64,000 nt of DNA from JAOBAU01 sp034667465 (GCA_034667465.1 JAXDJV010000025.1:186001-250000), one strand, 5' to 3'; shown: positions 1 through 9,582, numbered from the stretch's first letter. The notes: generated by a model not told the origin, from the sequence alone. Made by a program: numbers and translations.

Positions 1-41
1 CCACCCGCCCGGATCCTTCGCTGACGCTCAGGATGACGTCG
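1..41. repeat. Dispersed palindrome, family A (partial copy at window edge)
   Basis: One arm of a repeat that recurs at about 9419-9520, 30852-30945 and 37149-37247, with the core GGATCCTTCGCTGACGCTCA or its GTAGCGAG variant. The amidase stop codon (28-30) lies inside it, so the last amidase codons are built from the repeat edge. The other arm would lie outside the window. Confidence 0.8.
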
Positions 42-1647
42 GGGCCGTCCCCAGAAACCGCGGCGCTTTCCGCGCCTTCGTCGCCTGCTCGAACGCGTAC
101 GCGAATCGGATCAGCTTCGGCTCGCTCCACGCTTCCGCGAAAAACGACAATCCGACCGGCAGCCCGAACACGAATCCGGCCGGCACCGTGATGTGCGGGT
201 ATCCCGCCACCGCCGACGCGCTCGAATAGCCGCCGGTGTAGTGATCGCCGTTCACGAGATCGGTCGGCCAGACAGGACCGCCGGTCGGCGCGATGATCGC
301 GTCGAGCTTGTGCTTCTTCAGCACGAGATCAATCCCCTGGGCGCGTGACAGCCGGCGATTTTTCGCCAGCGCTTTTTTGTACTCCGGGCTCGTCAGCGGT
401 CCCTTCTTCTCCGCCTTGAGAAACTGTTCCTGTCCGAAGTACTGCAACTCCTCGGCGCGATGCTCTTCGTTGAACCTGATCAGATCGGCGAGCGTGCGGC
501 TGTGCACATTCGCATTCGCACCGGCGAGATACTTGTTCACATCCGCTTTGAACTCGTACAGCAGCACTTCGGTCTCCGTTTCGTCGTACTTGCCGGACGT
601 CGCCATGTTCGCCGGATCGACGATCGTCGCGCCAAGCGCCTTGATCGCCGCGATCGACTCTTCCATCAATCGATCGGTGTGATCGTTGAAACCGAAGTAC
701 TGCCGCGCGACGCCGATGCGCGCGCCTTTGAGTCCGTTCGCATCGAGGAACTTCGTGTAGTCGCGCTCCGCGTGCGGGCGCGCGTTCATCGTGATCGGAT
801 CGCGTTCGTCGACGCCGGTCAGCGCGCCGAGGAGCGTGGCGGCGTCGCGAACGGTGCGCGCCATCGGACCGGCGGTGTCCTGACTGTGCGCGATCGGAAT
901 GATTCCGGAGCGGCTGACGAGACCGAGCGTCGGCTTGATACCGACCAGCGCGCTGGTCGAAGACGGACAGACGATCGAGCCGTCGGTCTCGGTGCCGATC
1001 GCGATCGCGGCGAGGTTCGCGGAGATCCCGACGCCGCTGCCGGTCGATGAGCCGCAGCCGTTGCGATCGAGCACGTACGCGTTGCGCGTCAGACCTCCGC
1101 GGCCGCTCCAGCCGCTCGTCGAATGTGTCGAACGGAAGTTCGCCCATTCGCTGAGATTCGTTTTGCCGAGGATCACGGCGCCCGCTTCGCGGAGCCGCTG
1201 CGCGACGAACGCGTCGCGCGACGCGACGTTCTCCGACAACGCCAGCGAGCCGGCGGTGGTGTGCATCCTGTCGGCGGTATCGATGTTGTCTTTGATGAGC
1301 ACCGGGATGCCGTGCAGCGGACCGCGCGGACCTTTCTCTTTGCGCTCGCGATCGAGCGCGTCGGCGATCTTCAGCGAATCGGGATTGAGCTCGATGATCG
1401 CGTTGATCGCCGGGCCGCGCTTGTCGATCGCATCGATGCGCATCAGATACGCCTCCGCGATCGTGCGCGCCGACCATCGGCCGCTCGTCATCCCTTCCTG
1501 CAGTTCGGCGACGGTGATCTCGTCGAGCTCGAACGTCGGAACGGCGGCGGTCGTCGCCGTCTCCGCGAATGTCGTGACAGGACGCGCGAGCGCGACTGCA
1601 GTTCCGAGCGTTGCGTAACCGAGAAAGTTGCGGCGATCGATGCTCAT
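28..1647 (-). CDS. Amidase-signature-family hydrolase, Tat-exported
   Basis: 539 residues. The N-terminus has a twin-arginine signal (RRNFLG at residues 5-10, then a hydrophobic stretch to about 30), so export of a folded enzyme is likely. The amidase signature is clear: the Lys of the Ser-cisSer-Lys triad is in GIPVLIKDN (about K119), a Gly/Ser-rich loop is GCGSSTGSG (about 198-206), and the nucleophile Ser is in TETDGSIVCPS (about S224). The family hydrolyses C-N amide bonds. The substrate cannot be read from sequence, and the export signal argues against GatA. It lies 23 bp downstream of the methyltransferase gene on the same strand and may be co-transcribed. Its TGA stop falls in a dispersed repeat. 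Confidence 0.93.
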   Translation of the reverse strand: MSIDRRNFLGYATLGTAVALARPVTTFAETATTAAVPTFELDEITVAELQEGMTSGRWSARTIAEAYLMRIDAIDKRGPAINAIIELNPDSLKIADALDRERKEKGPRGPLHGIPVLIKDNIDTADRMHTTAGSLALSENVASRDAFVAQRLREAGAVILGKTNLSEWANFRSTHSTSGWSGRGGLTRNAYVLDRNGCGSSTGSGVGISANLAAIAIGTETDGSIVCPSSTSALVGIKPTLGLVSRSGIIPIAHSQDTAGPMARTVRDAATLLGALTGVDERDPITMNARPHAERDYTKFLDANGLKGARIGVARQYFGFNDHTDRLMEESIAAIKALGATIVDPANMATSGKYDETETEVLLYEFKADVNKYLAGANANVHSRTLADLIRFNEEHRAEELQYFGQEQFLKAEKKGPLTSPEYKKALAKNRRLSRAQGIDLVLKKHKLDAIIAPTGGPVWPTDLVNGDHYTGGYSSASAVAGYPHITVPAGFVFGLPVGLSFFAEAWSEPKLIRFAYAFEQATKARKAPRFLGTAPTSS

Positions 1648-1670
1648 CGTTCAAATCCTCAGTGCGTACG

Positions 1671-2672
1671 TTACAGCGGTTCGCTTTCGATGATGCTGAC
1701 CGATCCGGCGCCGATCGCGCGCGTGATCCGGAACCCGTTGCGGCTCAGCAACGCGCGATGCTCATCGAGCGTGCGGTGTCTTCCGCCGGTGATGGCGAGC
1801 GCGATCACATCGAGGAACTTCGCCACGTCCGAATCGCTGCCGGATGTCAGGAGCGGCTCGATGACGAGCAGCCTTCCGCCGTCAGGAATGGCCCGGCGTA
1901 CGTTGCGAAGAATCGTTGCGCACTGCTCCTCGGGCCAGTCGTGCAGGACGTGCGAAAGGATGTACGCATCGGCGCCGCTCGGCACGGCGTCGAAGAAACT
2001 GCCGGAGATCACCTCGCAGCGGTCGGCGACGCCGCGCTTCTCCAGCATCGCTCGCGATGCGGCCGCGATGTGCGGAAGGTCGAAGAGGATGCCGCGAATC
2101 GACGGATTGCGATCGAGGATCGTGCTGATCAGATTCCCGACACTTCCGCCGAGGTCGGCCACCACGCGTACGGCCGAAAAGTCATACGCATCGGCGACCG
2201 CGAACGGCTCATCACCATAGAACGCCAGCTGCGTTTCCGCGGTGCGCTCCGCGCTCTGCGTCGTTGCGTCGGAGAACGGTTTCGCGCCGCCCGTGCGCTC
2301 CAGCATCGGCTCGCCGCTCTCGATGCTTTGGGCGAACTCGCCGAACGCGCGCCACATGCCGGAACCACCGAGTGCCGCGACCGCGGACGCCGCATGACGC
2401 GGCGCGTCGGAGCAAAGCGCTTCACCGTATGGCGTCAGCACGAAGCGCTCATCCGCCTCTTCGTTCGTCAGGCCGAGCGAACAACCGGCGCGCAGCAGTC
2501 GCAGCAGCGACGGCTCGTGTGTGTTCGTGACACGCGCGAGCTCGGCGGGCGTCCGAACGCCTGCAGCGAGATGATCGGCGATTCCGAATCGGACCAGAGC
2601 GTGGACCACGCGCGACGCGACGTGCCCGAGCGCCAGCCGCATCACGTACTCGTGGGCATCGGTCGAATTCAT
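1671..2672 (-). CDS. SAM-dependent O-methyltransferase (plant COMT/hydroxyindole type)
   Basis: 333 residues from the chosen ATG at 2672. A longer reading from 2765 would add 31 atypical residues and overlap the divergent small gene. The N-terminal half is a dimerisation winged helix (LALGHVASRVVHALVRFGIADHL is typical of the family, positions about 13-35). The C-terminal half is a Rossmann methyltransferase with SAM motif VVADLGGSVGN, an acidic FDLPH, and HVLHDWPEEQC, which carries the family's catalytic His. The GRHRT motif near the C-terminus also fits. These enzymes methylate hydroxyls of small aromatic or polyketide substrates, unknown here. It is followed by the amidase after 23 bp. Confidence 0.9.
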   Translation of the reverse strand: MNSTDAHEYVMRLALGHVASRVVHALVRFGIADHLAAGVRTPAELARVTNTHEPSLLRLLRAGCSLGLTNEEADERFVLTPYGEALCSDAPRHAASAVAALGGSGMWRAFGEFAQSIESGEPMLERTGGAKPFSDATTQSAERTAETQLAFYGDEPFAVADAYDFSAVRVVADLGGSVGNLISTILDRNPSIRGILFDLPHIAAASRAMLEKRGVADRCEVISGSFFDAVPSGADAYILSHVLHDWPEEQCATILRNVRRAIPDGGRLLVIEPLLTSGSDSDVAKFLDVIALAITGGRHRTLDEHRALLSRNGFRITRAIGAGSVSIIESEPL

Positions 2673-2742
2673 CCGGCGAATGATAGAGTCATCGCGCCCA
2701 CCGAAGACCTGCCGGTCTTCTCTCTTCACGCCACTCGCGTGA

Positions 2743-3030
2743 ATGAAAAAACTACTGTTCTCCATGTTGCTGCTGAAAGCGCTCTACACACAGGTGCCGG
2801 GATCGGATCCCGAGTACGCGCAGTCCGCGATCGAACGGAACGAGCTCGCGCATCGCGAGATCGCGCGCTTCGTCTGGCTGATCGAAGTGCCGGAGCCGGC
2901 CGATCGCGATGAATGGCGACGACGACTCAATGCCGCCGTCGACGCGAAGCACGGCTCATTCGACGTCGTCGCCGCATCGGATGAAGAACGGCGCGGAGTC
3001 GAGTGCGGCGAGATCACGCTGCAGAAGTGA
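2743..3030 (+). CDS. Small hypothetical protein
   Basis: 95 residues, with a basic, hydrophobic start (MKKLLFSMLLLKA) that could be a weak signal or membrane anchor, then a charged helical segment. No family is recognised. It lies between the divergent methyltransferase start (2672) and the convergent end of the kinase gene (3036), and fills otherwise empty space with a plausible ATG. A second ATG-like region and the lack of a strong ribosome site leave the start uncertain. It may be non-coding. Confidence 0.45.
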   Translation: MKKLLFSMLLLKALYTQVPGSDPEYAQSAIERNELAHREIARFVWLIEVPEPADRDEWRRRLNAAVDAKHGSFDVVAASDEERRGVECGEITLQK

Positions 3031-3035
3031 TCGCG

Positions 3036-5645
3036 TCACCGCCGGATGATGATGATCACCGGCGGATCGTCGGCGCCCGACGGAATCTCGCGCACCAGAA
3101 AACGATCCCTGACCGCACCGATGTCGTAGTGCGCGGGGCCGAATTCTTTCTGCTCGAGCATCGTCGCCGAGTTGATCGGGAAGAGCATCTCGGTCGCGCC
3201 GGGACGACCTGTCGCGTCGATCGCCACCGCATTCAGCATGCTCGCCGCGTTGATGTAGTAGAGCTCTTTCCCGTCCAGGCTCCAGCGCGGCTCGACTCCA
3301 CCATCCGTGGAGACACGCGACCGTTCGCCTTCGCGTCCGAACGGCTGCAAGTACACCTCGACGCGTCCGGAGTCGTCTGCCTGGAATGCCAGCCAGCGGC
3401 CGTCGGGCGAGAGCACTGCGTCCGACTCATTGAATGTCGAGCCGAGCAGCGACTGCTTCTTCTTACCGTCCGCGGACAGCAGTTCGACGTCGGTGTCGCG
3501 TCCGCGGCTGACCGTGTAGATCACACGGCCGTCGGGCGTGATGTCGGTCGCGTATTGCGGACCGTCTGTGCGATGCGGCGGCTCCACTCGGCCGGTCGAC
3601 AGCGAGAGTGGCGCAATCTGCGGCGCATCGCCGGGCTTCGTCGACGCCGGCGCGGTTACGAACAGCACATCGCCGTGCGAGGACCAGATCGGCGACGAGA
3701 TTCCCTCGCTCGCACTGGATGTGATCCGCGTGCTGACGCCACGCTGAATGTCCTGGACCCAGATATTCGATCGCTGCGTGTCGGTTTCGGCGATCTCCGT
3801 CGCGACGCGCATGTGATCGGGGGAGATGCGAAACTTCCGGTAGAGCTGCGGCGTGCCGAGGAGCCCGGCCTCACGGCCGTTGCGATCGCGCCAGACGAGC
3901 TGCGTCGGCAACGCCATTCGCTGCACGGCGATCACGCTGCCGTCGCGGGAGACGCTGAGGTTCGAACCACCGGTGTCCGCGAACTGAAACGCGCCGGTGA
4001 AGAGCGGCACGGCATCGCCGGTCAGGCGCGCGCTACCAACGTCGAGATGTTGCGTCACGAGCACGCCGTCGCGGACGTAATAGACGTTGCCCGCATCGTC
4101 GGCAACGGTGCGTATCGCGTTGCCGAGGTTCTTCTGCGACTTGTCGTCGAGCGAATTGAGCGTCAGCACGCGCGACGTCGGAGAGATATTGGTAGCGAGG
4201 TACTTCCCGCTGTTCGAAACCACGAAGGGCCAGTTGTGCCAGCCCTCTCCCGTCGTCACGACGCGCGCCTTTCCGCCGCTCTCGCTCACGGCCTGCAGCT
4301 CATCGCTCGTATCCGGTCCCCATTCGGAGAAGATGATCTCGCCGTTTTCGCTCCAGCTCGCGCTGCTGCCACGCGCGTCGCAAATCACCTGGACCGGCCC
4401 GCCGGCCGCCGGCACCTTCTTCATCTTTCCTTCGGCGAAGAAGCCGAGCCACTTCCCGTCCGGCGACCAGAACGGCGAGACCGCGCCGTCAGTGCCGGCG
4501 AGCTCGCGATAGCTCAGCGCCGCGAGCTCGCGAATGATGATCGAGCGCCGCCCGCCGTGCACGACCGCGAGCGCGATCTGCTTCCCGTCCGGCGAGACGG
4601 CGAGCTCCGTCGTCACCGCACGTTGTGAGAGCGTCGCGCCCGGCGGCAGCGACATCGTGAACAGCATCGTTTCCGGAGTGCGTGCGGCGCTGCCGCGGCG
4701 CCACATCACTGCTGCAAACGCAAGCGCGACGAGCAGCGCAGCGATCAGAGCCGCGTCGAGGAATCGTCGCCGCGGCTTCGACGCGACGGCCGTTCGCTGT
4801 GACGAGCTGCTGCGATCCTGCGCCATCCATCGCAGCTCATCCGCGAGATCGTGCGCCGACTGCCAGCGCTCCTCGCGATCCTTCGCCAGGCAACGCGCGA
4901 CGACGCGATCGATGGCGATCGGCAGAGCACCGACGATGCTGCTCGGCGGCTCCGGATCGCGCGTCAGAATTGCGGTGATGACGCCGGTCCGCGTCTCGCC
5001 GTCGAACGCGCGACGGCCGGTCGTCATCTCGTACAGCACGCAGCCGAACGCGAAGATGTCGGAGCGCGCATCCACGGCGCTTCCTTCCAGCTGCTCCGGC
5101 GACATGTACTGCAGCGTGCCGACGACCATGCCGGCCTCGGTGAGCGCTTCGCGAGCGGTCGGCGCATCGGGACCGACCGGCGCCATGTTCCGCGCCAAAC
5201 CGAAGTCGAGCAGCCGCGCTCCCGACTTCGTCAGCATGATGTTGCCCGGCTTCAGATCGCGATGCACGACGCCGGCGCGATGCGCAACGTCGAGCGCCGA
5301 CGCGATCTCCGCACCGACACGCAGCACCTGGGAAAACGGCAGAGGACCGCGGCTGAGCTTCGCCGCAAGCGTCTCCCCCTCGAGATACTCCATCACGAGG
5401 TAGTCGGCGCCAGCTTCGGAACCGACGTCGTAGAGCGCACAGATGTTCGGATGCGGGACGCCGGAGATCGCCCGCGCCTCACGCGCCATCCGCTCGCGAA
5501 GAACAGCGTCCTGCGCCGGCAGAACTTTGATGGCAACGCTGCGGTTGAGACGCGTATCGACCGCGCGATACACGTCGCCCATTCCGCCCGAGCCAATATG
5601 CTCCAGAATTTCGTAAGGGCCGAATCGCGTGTGCGGCGCAAGCAC
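3036..5645 (-). CDS. Membrane Ser/Thr protein kinase with TolB/WD40-like sensor domain
   Basis: 869 residues with a GTG start. The Hanks-type kinase domain spans about 10-275: glycine loop IGSGGMGDVY (18-26), catalytic Lys K40, HRDLKPGN (128-135), DFG (147-149) and SPEQLEG in the P+1 region. A single membrane segment (about 290-315, LIAALLVALAFAAVMW) follows a juxtamembrane linker. The remaining 550 residues are repeated beta-propeller blades (SPDGKWLGF, SPDGRWLAFQADDSGR), expected outside the membrane. This kinase-propeller layout is very common in Acidobacteriota. Substrates are unknown. Its 3' end is 5 bp from the small + strand gene. A short palindrome at 5669-5707 lies just upstream of its start. 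Confidence 0.95.
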   Translation of the reverse strand: MLAPHTRFGPYEILEHIGSGGMGDVYRAVDTRLNRSVAIKVLPAQDAVLRERMAREARAISGVPHPNICALYDVGSEAGADYLVMEYLEGETLAAKLSRGPLPFSQVLRVGAEIASALDVAHRAGVVHRDLKPGNIMLTKSGARLLDFGLARNMAPVGPDAPTAREALTEAGMVVGTLQYMSPEQLEGSAVDARSDIFAFGCVLYEMTTGRRAFDGETRTGVITAILTRDPEPPSSIVGALPIAIDRVVARCLAKDREERWQSAHDLADELRWMAQDRSSSSQRTAVASKPRRRFLDAALIAALLVALAFAAVMWRRGSAARTPETMLFTMSLPPGATLSQRAVTTELAVSPDGKQIALAVVHGGRRSIIIRELAALSYRELAGTDGAVSPFWSPDGKWLGFFAEGKMKKVPAAGGPVQVICDARGSSASWSENGEIIFSEWGPDTSDELQAVSESGGKARVVTTGEGWHNWPFVVSNSGKYLATNISPTSRVLTLNSLDDKSQKNLGNAIRTVADDAGNVYYVRDGVLVTQHLDVGSARLTGDAVPLFTGAFQFADTGGSNLSVSRDGSVIAVQRMALPTQLVWRDRNGREAGLLGTPQLYRKFRISPDHMRVATEIAETDTQRSNIWVQDIQRGVSTRITSSASEGISSPIWSSHGDVLFVTAPASTKPGDAPQIAPLSLSTGRVEPPHRTDGPQYATDITPDGRVIYTVSRGRDTDVELLSADGKKKQSLLGSTFNESDAVLSPDGRWLAFQADDSGRVEVYLQPFGREGERSRVSTDGGVEPRWSLDGKELYYINAASMLNAVAIDATGRPGATEMLFPINSATMLEQKEFGPAHYDIGAVRDRFLVREIPSGADDPPVIIIIRR

Positions 5646-5668
5646 CGCCGGAAAGGATACGCGAAGAT

Positions 5669-5707
5669 CCTTCTCCCTCCGGGAGAAGGTGCCCGGCGGG
5701 AGAGGGA
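5669..5707. repeat. Dispersed palindrome, family B (CCTTCTCCC...GGGAGAGGG)
   Basis: Imperfect palindrome in the 74-bp gap between the kinase and M13 peptidase genes, with the form CTTCTCCCTCCGGGAGAAGG followed by GCCCGGCGGGAGAGGG. A related palindrome lies in frame in the lipoprotein gene at about 36931-36966. It lacks a T-run, so it is a repeat rather than a good terminator. Confidence 0.7.
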
Positions 5708-5719
5708 TTTGCGCTGCCG

Positions 5720-7759
5720 CTACCAGATCTTACAAATGTTCTTCCGCACCATCGGCTTCCCTTCGCCGCAGTTGAACGCCTTCGCGAACTCGGGCATGTT
5801 CGAGACGATGCCGTTGATCCGATAGCGTCCCGGCGAATGCGGATTCGTGAGCGCGTTCACCCGCTCATTCTCCGGACGCTGATTGCTGCACGCCCACTGC
5901 GCGAAACCGATGAAGAATCGCTGATCGGGCGTGAAGCCGTCCTGCGGCTGCAGGTTCTCGTTCGCGACCGCTTCCTTCCACGCGATGTACGCGAGCAGTG
6001 TTCCGCCGAGGTCGGCAACATCTTCGCCGGACGTCAGCTTCGAGTTGATGTGGATGTCGTCCACGATCACGTACTCCGCGTACTGATTCTGCAGACAGCC
6101 GACGCGCTCCTCGAACGCCTTCGCATCCGCTTCCGTCCACCAGTCCTTCAGATTTCCCTGCGCGTCGAACTTGCGCCCTTCATCGTCGAAGCCGTGCGTC
6201 AGCTCGTGGCCGATCGTCGAGCCGGTGTTGCCGTAGTTCGGCGCGTCGTCCATCTTCGGATCGTAGAGCGGCGGCTGCAGCACGCCGGCCGGGAAGTTGA
6301 TGTCGTTCATCTGCGGGTTGTAGTAAGCGTTGACGGTCGGCGGCGTCATATGCCACTCGCCGCGATCGAGCGGCTGGCCGATCTTCCGGATCTCGCGCTC
6401 CGATTCGAAACGGGTCGCGCGGACGACGTTGCCGGCGAAATCGCCGCGCTGCAGATCGACCTTCGAGTAGTCGCGCCACCGCTCCGGGTAGCCGACTTTG
6501 TTCGCGATCGAATGCAGCTTCTCGAGCGCGCGAAGTTTCGTCGGCTGCGTCATCCAGTCGAGCGTCCGAATCTCGTTCTCCATCGCCCGCTCGACGAGCT
6601 TCGTCATCTCGATCGTCTTCTGTTTCGTCTCCGCGGTGAACGTGCGGCGGACGAACTCTTCACCGAGCGCTTCGCCGAGGTCGCGATCGACGTAGCGAAC
6701 GCACTGCTTCCAGCGGGGAGGCATTTGCGAAACGCCGCGCAGCGTCTTCCGATAGAAATCGAAATCCTCGGCGACGAACTTCTCGGCAAGGTACGACGCG
6801 CGCGAATGCGCGACGTGCCAGCGGAGATACGCCTTCCAGTCGGCGAGCGAGACGCTCTTCAACAGACGATCGACGGTGCTGAAGAACTTCGGCTCGCTGA
6901 CGTTGATCGTCTTCACATCCGACAGACCGTTGTCGGCGAGATAGCGCGTCCAGTCGAACGACGGCGTCAGCGCCTTCAGTTTCGCCGGCGACATCTTGTG
7001 GTACTGCTTGTACGGATCGCGGCGCTCGACGCGCGTGAGTGACGACTTCGCCAGTTCCGTCTCGATGCGCAGCACCGCGCTGGCGTCGGCCGCGGCGCGC
7101 TTTTCCGATTCGCCGATCAGCTGCAGCATCCGCGCGACGTGCGCCTTGTACTTGTCGCGAATCTCCTGCGACTTCGCGTCGGTCTTCGTGTAGTAATCAC
7201 GATCGGGCAGGCTCAGACCGCCGGCGCCGGCCGACGCGATCACCTGCGTCGCATCGCCGAAATCCTGATCGGAGCCGAAGCCGAACAGGAATCCGTTCCC
7301 GTACGACGACCAGTGCTCGGTCGCGAGGAACGGCGCCAGGTCGCGCTTCGATTTCATCGCGTCGATGCGCGCCAGCGGCAGTTCCAGCGGTCCGATGCCG
7401 CGACGCTCGATCGCGGCCGTGTCCATGCAGGACGCGAAGTAATCGCCGATCTTCTGCTGCGACGGCGTCCGATCCGCCGACGGCTTCGACGCATCCTCGA
7501 GGATTCCCCAGAGGAACTGCGCATTCTCGTCGGCCGTTTTGCCGTAAACGCTCCACGCCGCCTGATCGGGCGGGATCGGATTGTTCACGATCCAGCCGCC
7601 GCACGAGTACTGATAGAAGTCGGTGCAGGGATCGGCTTTTCTGTCGAGCGACGGCACATCGAGGCTCGGCGTGTATGGCAGCGCGGTCAGCGGACGCTTT
7701 TCCGTCTGCGCGAAAAGAGTCGTGGCGAAGAGAGCGAGTGCGAAGAGCGAACGCTTCAT
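5720..7759 (-). CDS. M13-family zinc metallopeptidase (neprilysin/PepO type), secreted
   Basis: 679 residues from the ATG at 7759; a GTG three codons upstream (7768) is an alternative. A signal peptide is visible (KRSLFALALFATTLFAQ). The zinc site is HELTH, in TIGHELTHGFDDEG near residue 515. The third ligand Glu is in GEDVADLGG, and the substrate-binding NAYYNPQMNDINFPAG segment upstream is an M13 hallmark. The N-terminal CTDFYQYSCGGW motif is also diagnostic. The length matches full bacterial M13 enzymes, which cleave small peptides. The C-terminus lacks the exact canonical CxxW ending but has FNCGEG...CKIW. It is divergent from the copper oxidase gene across a 94-bp gap. Confidence 0.95.
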   Translation of the reverse strand: MKRSLFALALFATTLFAQTEKRPLTALPYTPSLDVPSLDRKADPCTDFYQYSCGGWIVNNPIPPDQAAWSVYGKTADENAQFLWGILEDASKPSADRTPSQQKIGDYFASCMDTAAIERRGIGPLELPLARIDAMKSKRDLAPFLATEHWSSYGNGFLFGFGSDQDFGDATQVIASAGAGGLSLPDRDYYTKTDAKSQEIRDKYKAHVARMLQLIGESEKRAAADASAVLRIETELAKSSLTRVERRDPYKQYHKMSPAKLKALTPSFDWTRYLADNGLSDVKTINVSEPKFFSTVDRLLKSVSLADWKAYLRWHVAHSRASYLAEKFVAEDFDFYRKTLRGVSQMPPRWKQCVRYVDRDLGEALGEEFVRRTFTAETKQKTIEMTKLVERAMENEIRTLDWMTQPTKLRALEKLHSIANKVGYPERWRDYSKVDLQRGDFAGNVVRATRFESEREIRKIGQPLDRGEWHMTPPTVNAYYNPQMNDINFPAGVLQPPLYDPKMDDAPNYGNTGSTIGHELTHGFDDEGRKFDAQGNLKDWWTEADAKAFEERVGCLQNQYAEYVIVDDIHINSKLTSGEDVADLGGTLLAYIAWKEAVANENLQPQDGFTPDQRFFIGFAQWACSNQRPENERVNALTNPHSPGRYRINGIVSNMPEFAKAFNCGEGKPMVRKNICKIW

Positions 7760-7853
7760 GCGCGCCACGATACATGGAAGGCGGCTTGCGCGATGTCACA
7801 ACGCGACTTATGCTTTTACTTCCGGCGAAATTGAAAGTTTGATTGGAGGAAGC

Positions 7854-9404
7854 ATGATTTCTCGTCCATTACTGCGTCTCCTTCCTGCCGTCATCATCCT
7901 TGCGTGCACCGTCTCTGCGATCGCGCAGGAAGAACACCCATTCATCGAACCGGCCGAACATGCGCGCGGCAAACGCGCCATGAAAATGTCCGCGCTGGTG
8001 CAGACCTCCGGCACGACCGGCCGCTGGGAAACGATCGACCCGATGATGCCGATCAACCCGGTCCACGTTGCGCTGATGTACACCGGCCGCGTCCTCGTCG
8101 TCAGCGGCTCCGGCAACGATCCCGATCAGCGCATCTTCACCGCCGGCGTTTTCGATCCGAACACGCAGACGATCAAGACCTTCACGCTGAACTGGGACAT
8201 GTTCTGCAACGGCATGGTCGTGATGCCCGACGGTCGGCCGTTCGTCATCGGCGGCACGATTCGCTACGACCCGTTCTTCGGCCAGTTCCGAACCGCCGCA
8301 TTCAATCCCGGCACCGAGACGTTCGCCGCGACGAAAGACATGGCCGGCGGACGCTGGTATCCGACCGGCACCGTCCTCGGCAACGGCACCATCATGGCCA
8401 TCTCCGGCCTGAAAGCGACCAGCGCTACGACGAACACGACGATCGAGATCTACACGCCGGCGACGAACAGCTGGGCGTCGGGCGGGAACGCGTTCCCGAA
8501 TGTGCCGCTCTACCCGCGGCAGAATCTGCTGCCGAACGGCAAGGTGTTCGAGTCGGGGGCGAATCCGAATTCGAAACTCTACGATCCGGTCAGCAAAACC
8601 TGGTCTGACGTCGCCACGACGCTGTTCGCTCAGTCCCGCGACTACGGCACATCCGTCCTCCTTCCGCTCACGCCTGCCAATCAATTCCGGCCGAAGGTCA
8701 TCATCATGGGCGGCGGTCCCGGCACGAAGAACGTCACCGCGACGACGGAAGTGATCGACCTCTCCGCCGCGAAACCGTTCTGGACGAAAGGTCCGGCGAT
8801 GGTCGCGCCGCGCGTGCAACTCAACGCGACGATTCTGCCGAATGGAAAAGTGCTCGTCTCCGGCGGCTCGTCGAAAGATGAAGACATCACCACCGCCGTC
8901 CTCCGCGCTGAGCTCTACGATCCGGCGACGAACACCTTCTCGCCGGCCGGCGCGATGGAATTCCCGCGCGTCTATCACTCCAACACGCTGCTGTTACCTG
9001 ATGGACGCGTGCTCGCCGTCGGCGGAAATCCGGAGCGCAAGGTCTACGAGCCGCACATCGAAATCTATTACCCCTCGTATCTCTTCAACAGCGACGGCAC
9101 AGCGGCGAAGCGGCCGTCGATCGCGGGCGTGACGCCGTCGACGATCACGTATGGCAGCACGTTCCAGGTGCGCAGCGTCGATGCGGAGTCGATCCGTTCC
9201 GTCGTGCTCATTCGTCCCGGCGCGGTCACGCATGCATTCGACATGGAACAGCGGCTCGTCGGGCTCACATACACGAACAGCTCCGGTTATCTGAACGTCA
9301 CCGCACCGGCGAACGGCAACCTCGCCCCTCCCGGCTACTACCTGCTTTTCATCATCAACGGGAGAGGAGTTCCGTCCGTTGGAAAATTTGTGCAACTAAA
9401 GTGA
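7854..9404 (+). CDS. Galactose oxidase/glyoxal oxidase-like copper radical oxidase
   Basis: 516 residues from the ATG at 7854, preceded by a strong GGAGGA site at 7845-7850. A signal peptide covers about residues 1-25 (ending SAIAQ). Kelch repeats fill the body (LPDGRVLAVGG, ATILPNGKVLVSGG), and a DUF1929 beta domain forms the C-terminus. All expected copper and cofactor residues are visible by comparison with galactose/glyoxal oxidases: Cys118 in DMFCNG and Tyr169 in GGRWYPTG (the Cys-Tyr crosslink), Tyr374-His375 in RVYHSNTLLLPDG, and His460 in GAVTHAFD. The family oxidises primary alcohols or aldehydes to give hydrogen peroxide; the substrate here is unknown. An M16 peptidase gene follows. 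Confidence 0.9.
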   Translation: MISRPLLRLLPAVIILACTVSAIAQEEHPFIEPAEHARGKRAMKMSALVQTSGTTGRWETIDPMMPINPVHVALMYTGRVLVVSGSGNDPDQRIFTAGVFDPNTQTIKTFTLNWDMFCNGMVVMPDGRPFVIGGTIRYDPFFGQFRTAAFNPGTETFAATKDMAGGRWYPTGTVLGNGTIMAISGLKATSATTNTTIEIYTPATNSWASGGNAFPNVPLYPRQNLLPNGKVFESGANPNSKLYDPVSKTWSDVATTLFAQSRDYGTSVLLPLTPANQFRPKVIIMGGGPGTKNVTATTEVIDLSAAKPFWTKGPAMVAPRVQLNATILPNGKVLVSGGSSKDEDITTAVLRAELYDPATNTFSPAGAMEFPRVYHSNTLLLPDGRVLAVGGNPERKVYEPHIEIYYPSYLFNSDGTAAKRPSIAGVTPSTITYGSTFQVRSVDAESIRSVVLIRPGAVTHAFDMEQRLVGLTYTNSSGYLNVTAPANGNLAPPGYYLLFIINGRGVPSVGKFVQLK

Positions 9405-9418
9405 CGGGGCTCGCGCCG

Positions 9419-9520
9419 TCATCCTGAGCGTCAGCGAAGGATCCGGGCGGGCGGGGCGCACGAATGTTCGTTACGCGCGCCCCACCCTCCCGGATCCCTC
9501 GCTACGCTCGGGATGACGTT
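9419..9520. repeat. Dispersed palindromic repeat pair, family A
   Basis: Two inverted arms (GTCATCCTGAGCGTCAGCG at the left, CTCGCTACGCTCGGGATGAC at the right) flank a GC-rich centre of about 55 bp. This is the same element as at 1-41, 30852-30945 and 37149-37247. It occupies the gap between two co-directional genes. A weak hairpin role in transcription is possible, but no T-run follows. Confidence 0.85.
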
Positions 9521-9582
9521 GGCGATTGCCTCCCGCCTGATGTTGCGTGCAGAATCGCGCGCGACGTCTCCGGAGGCCTTTC

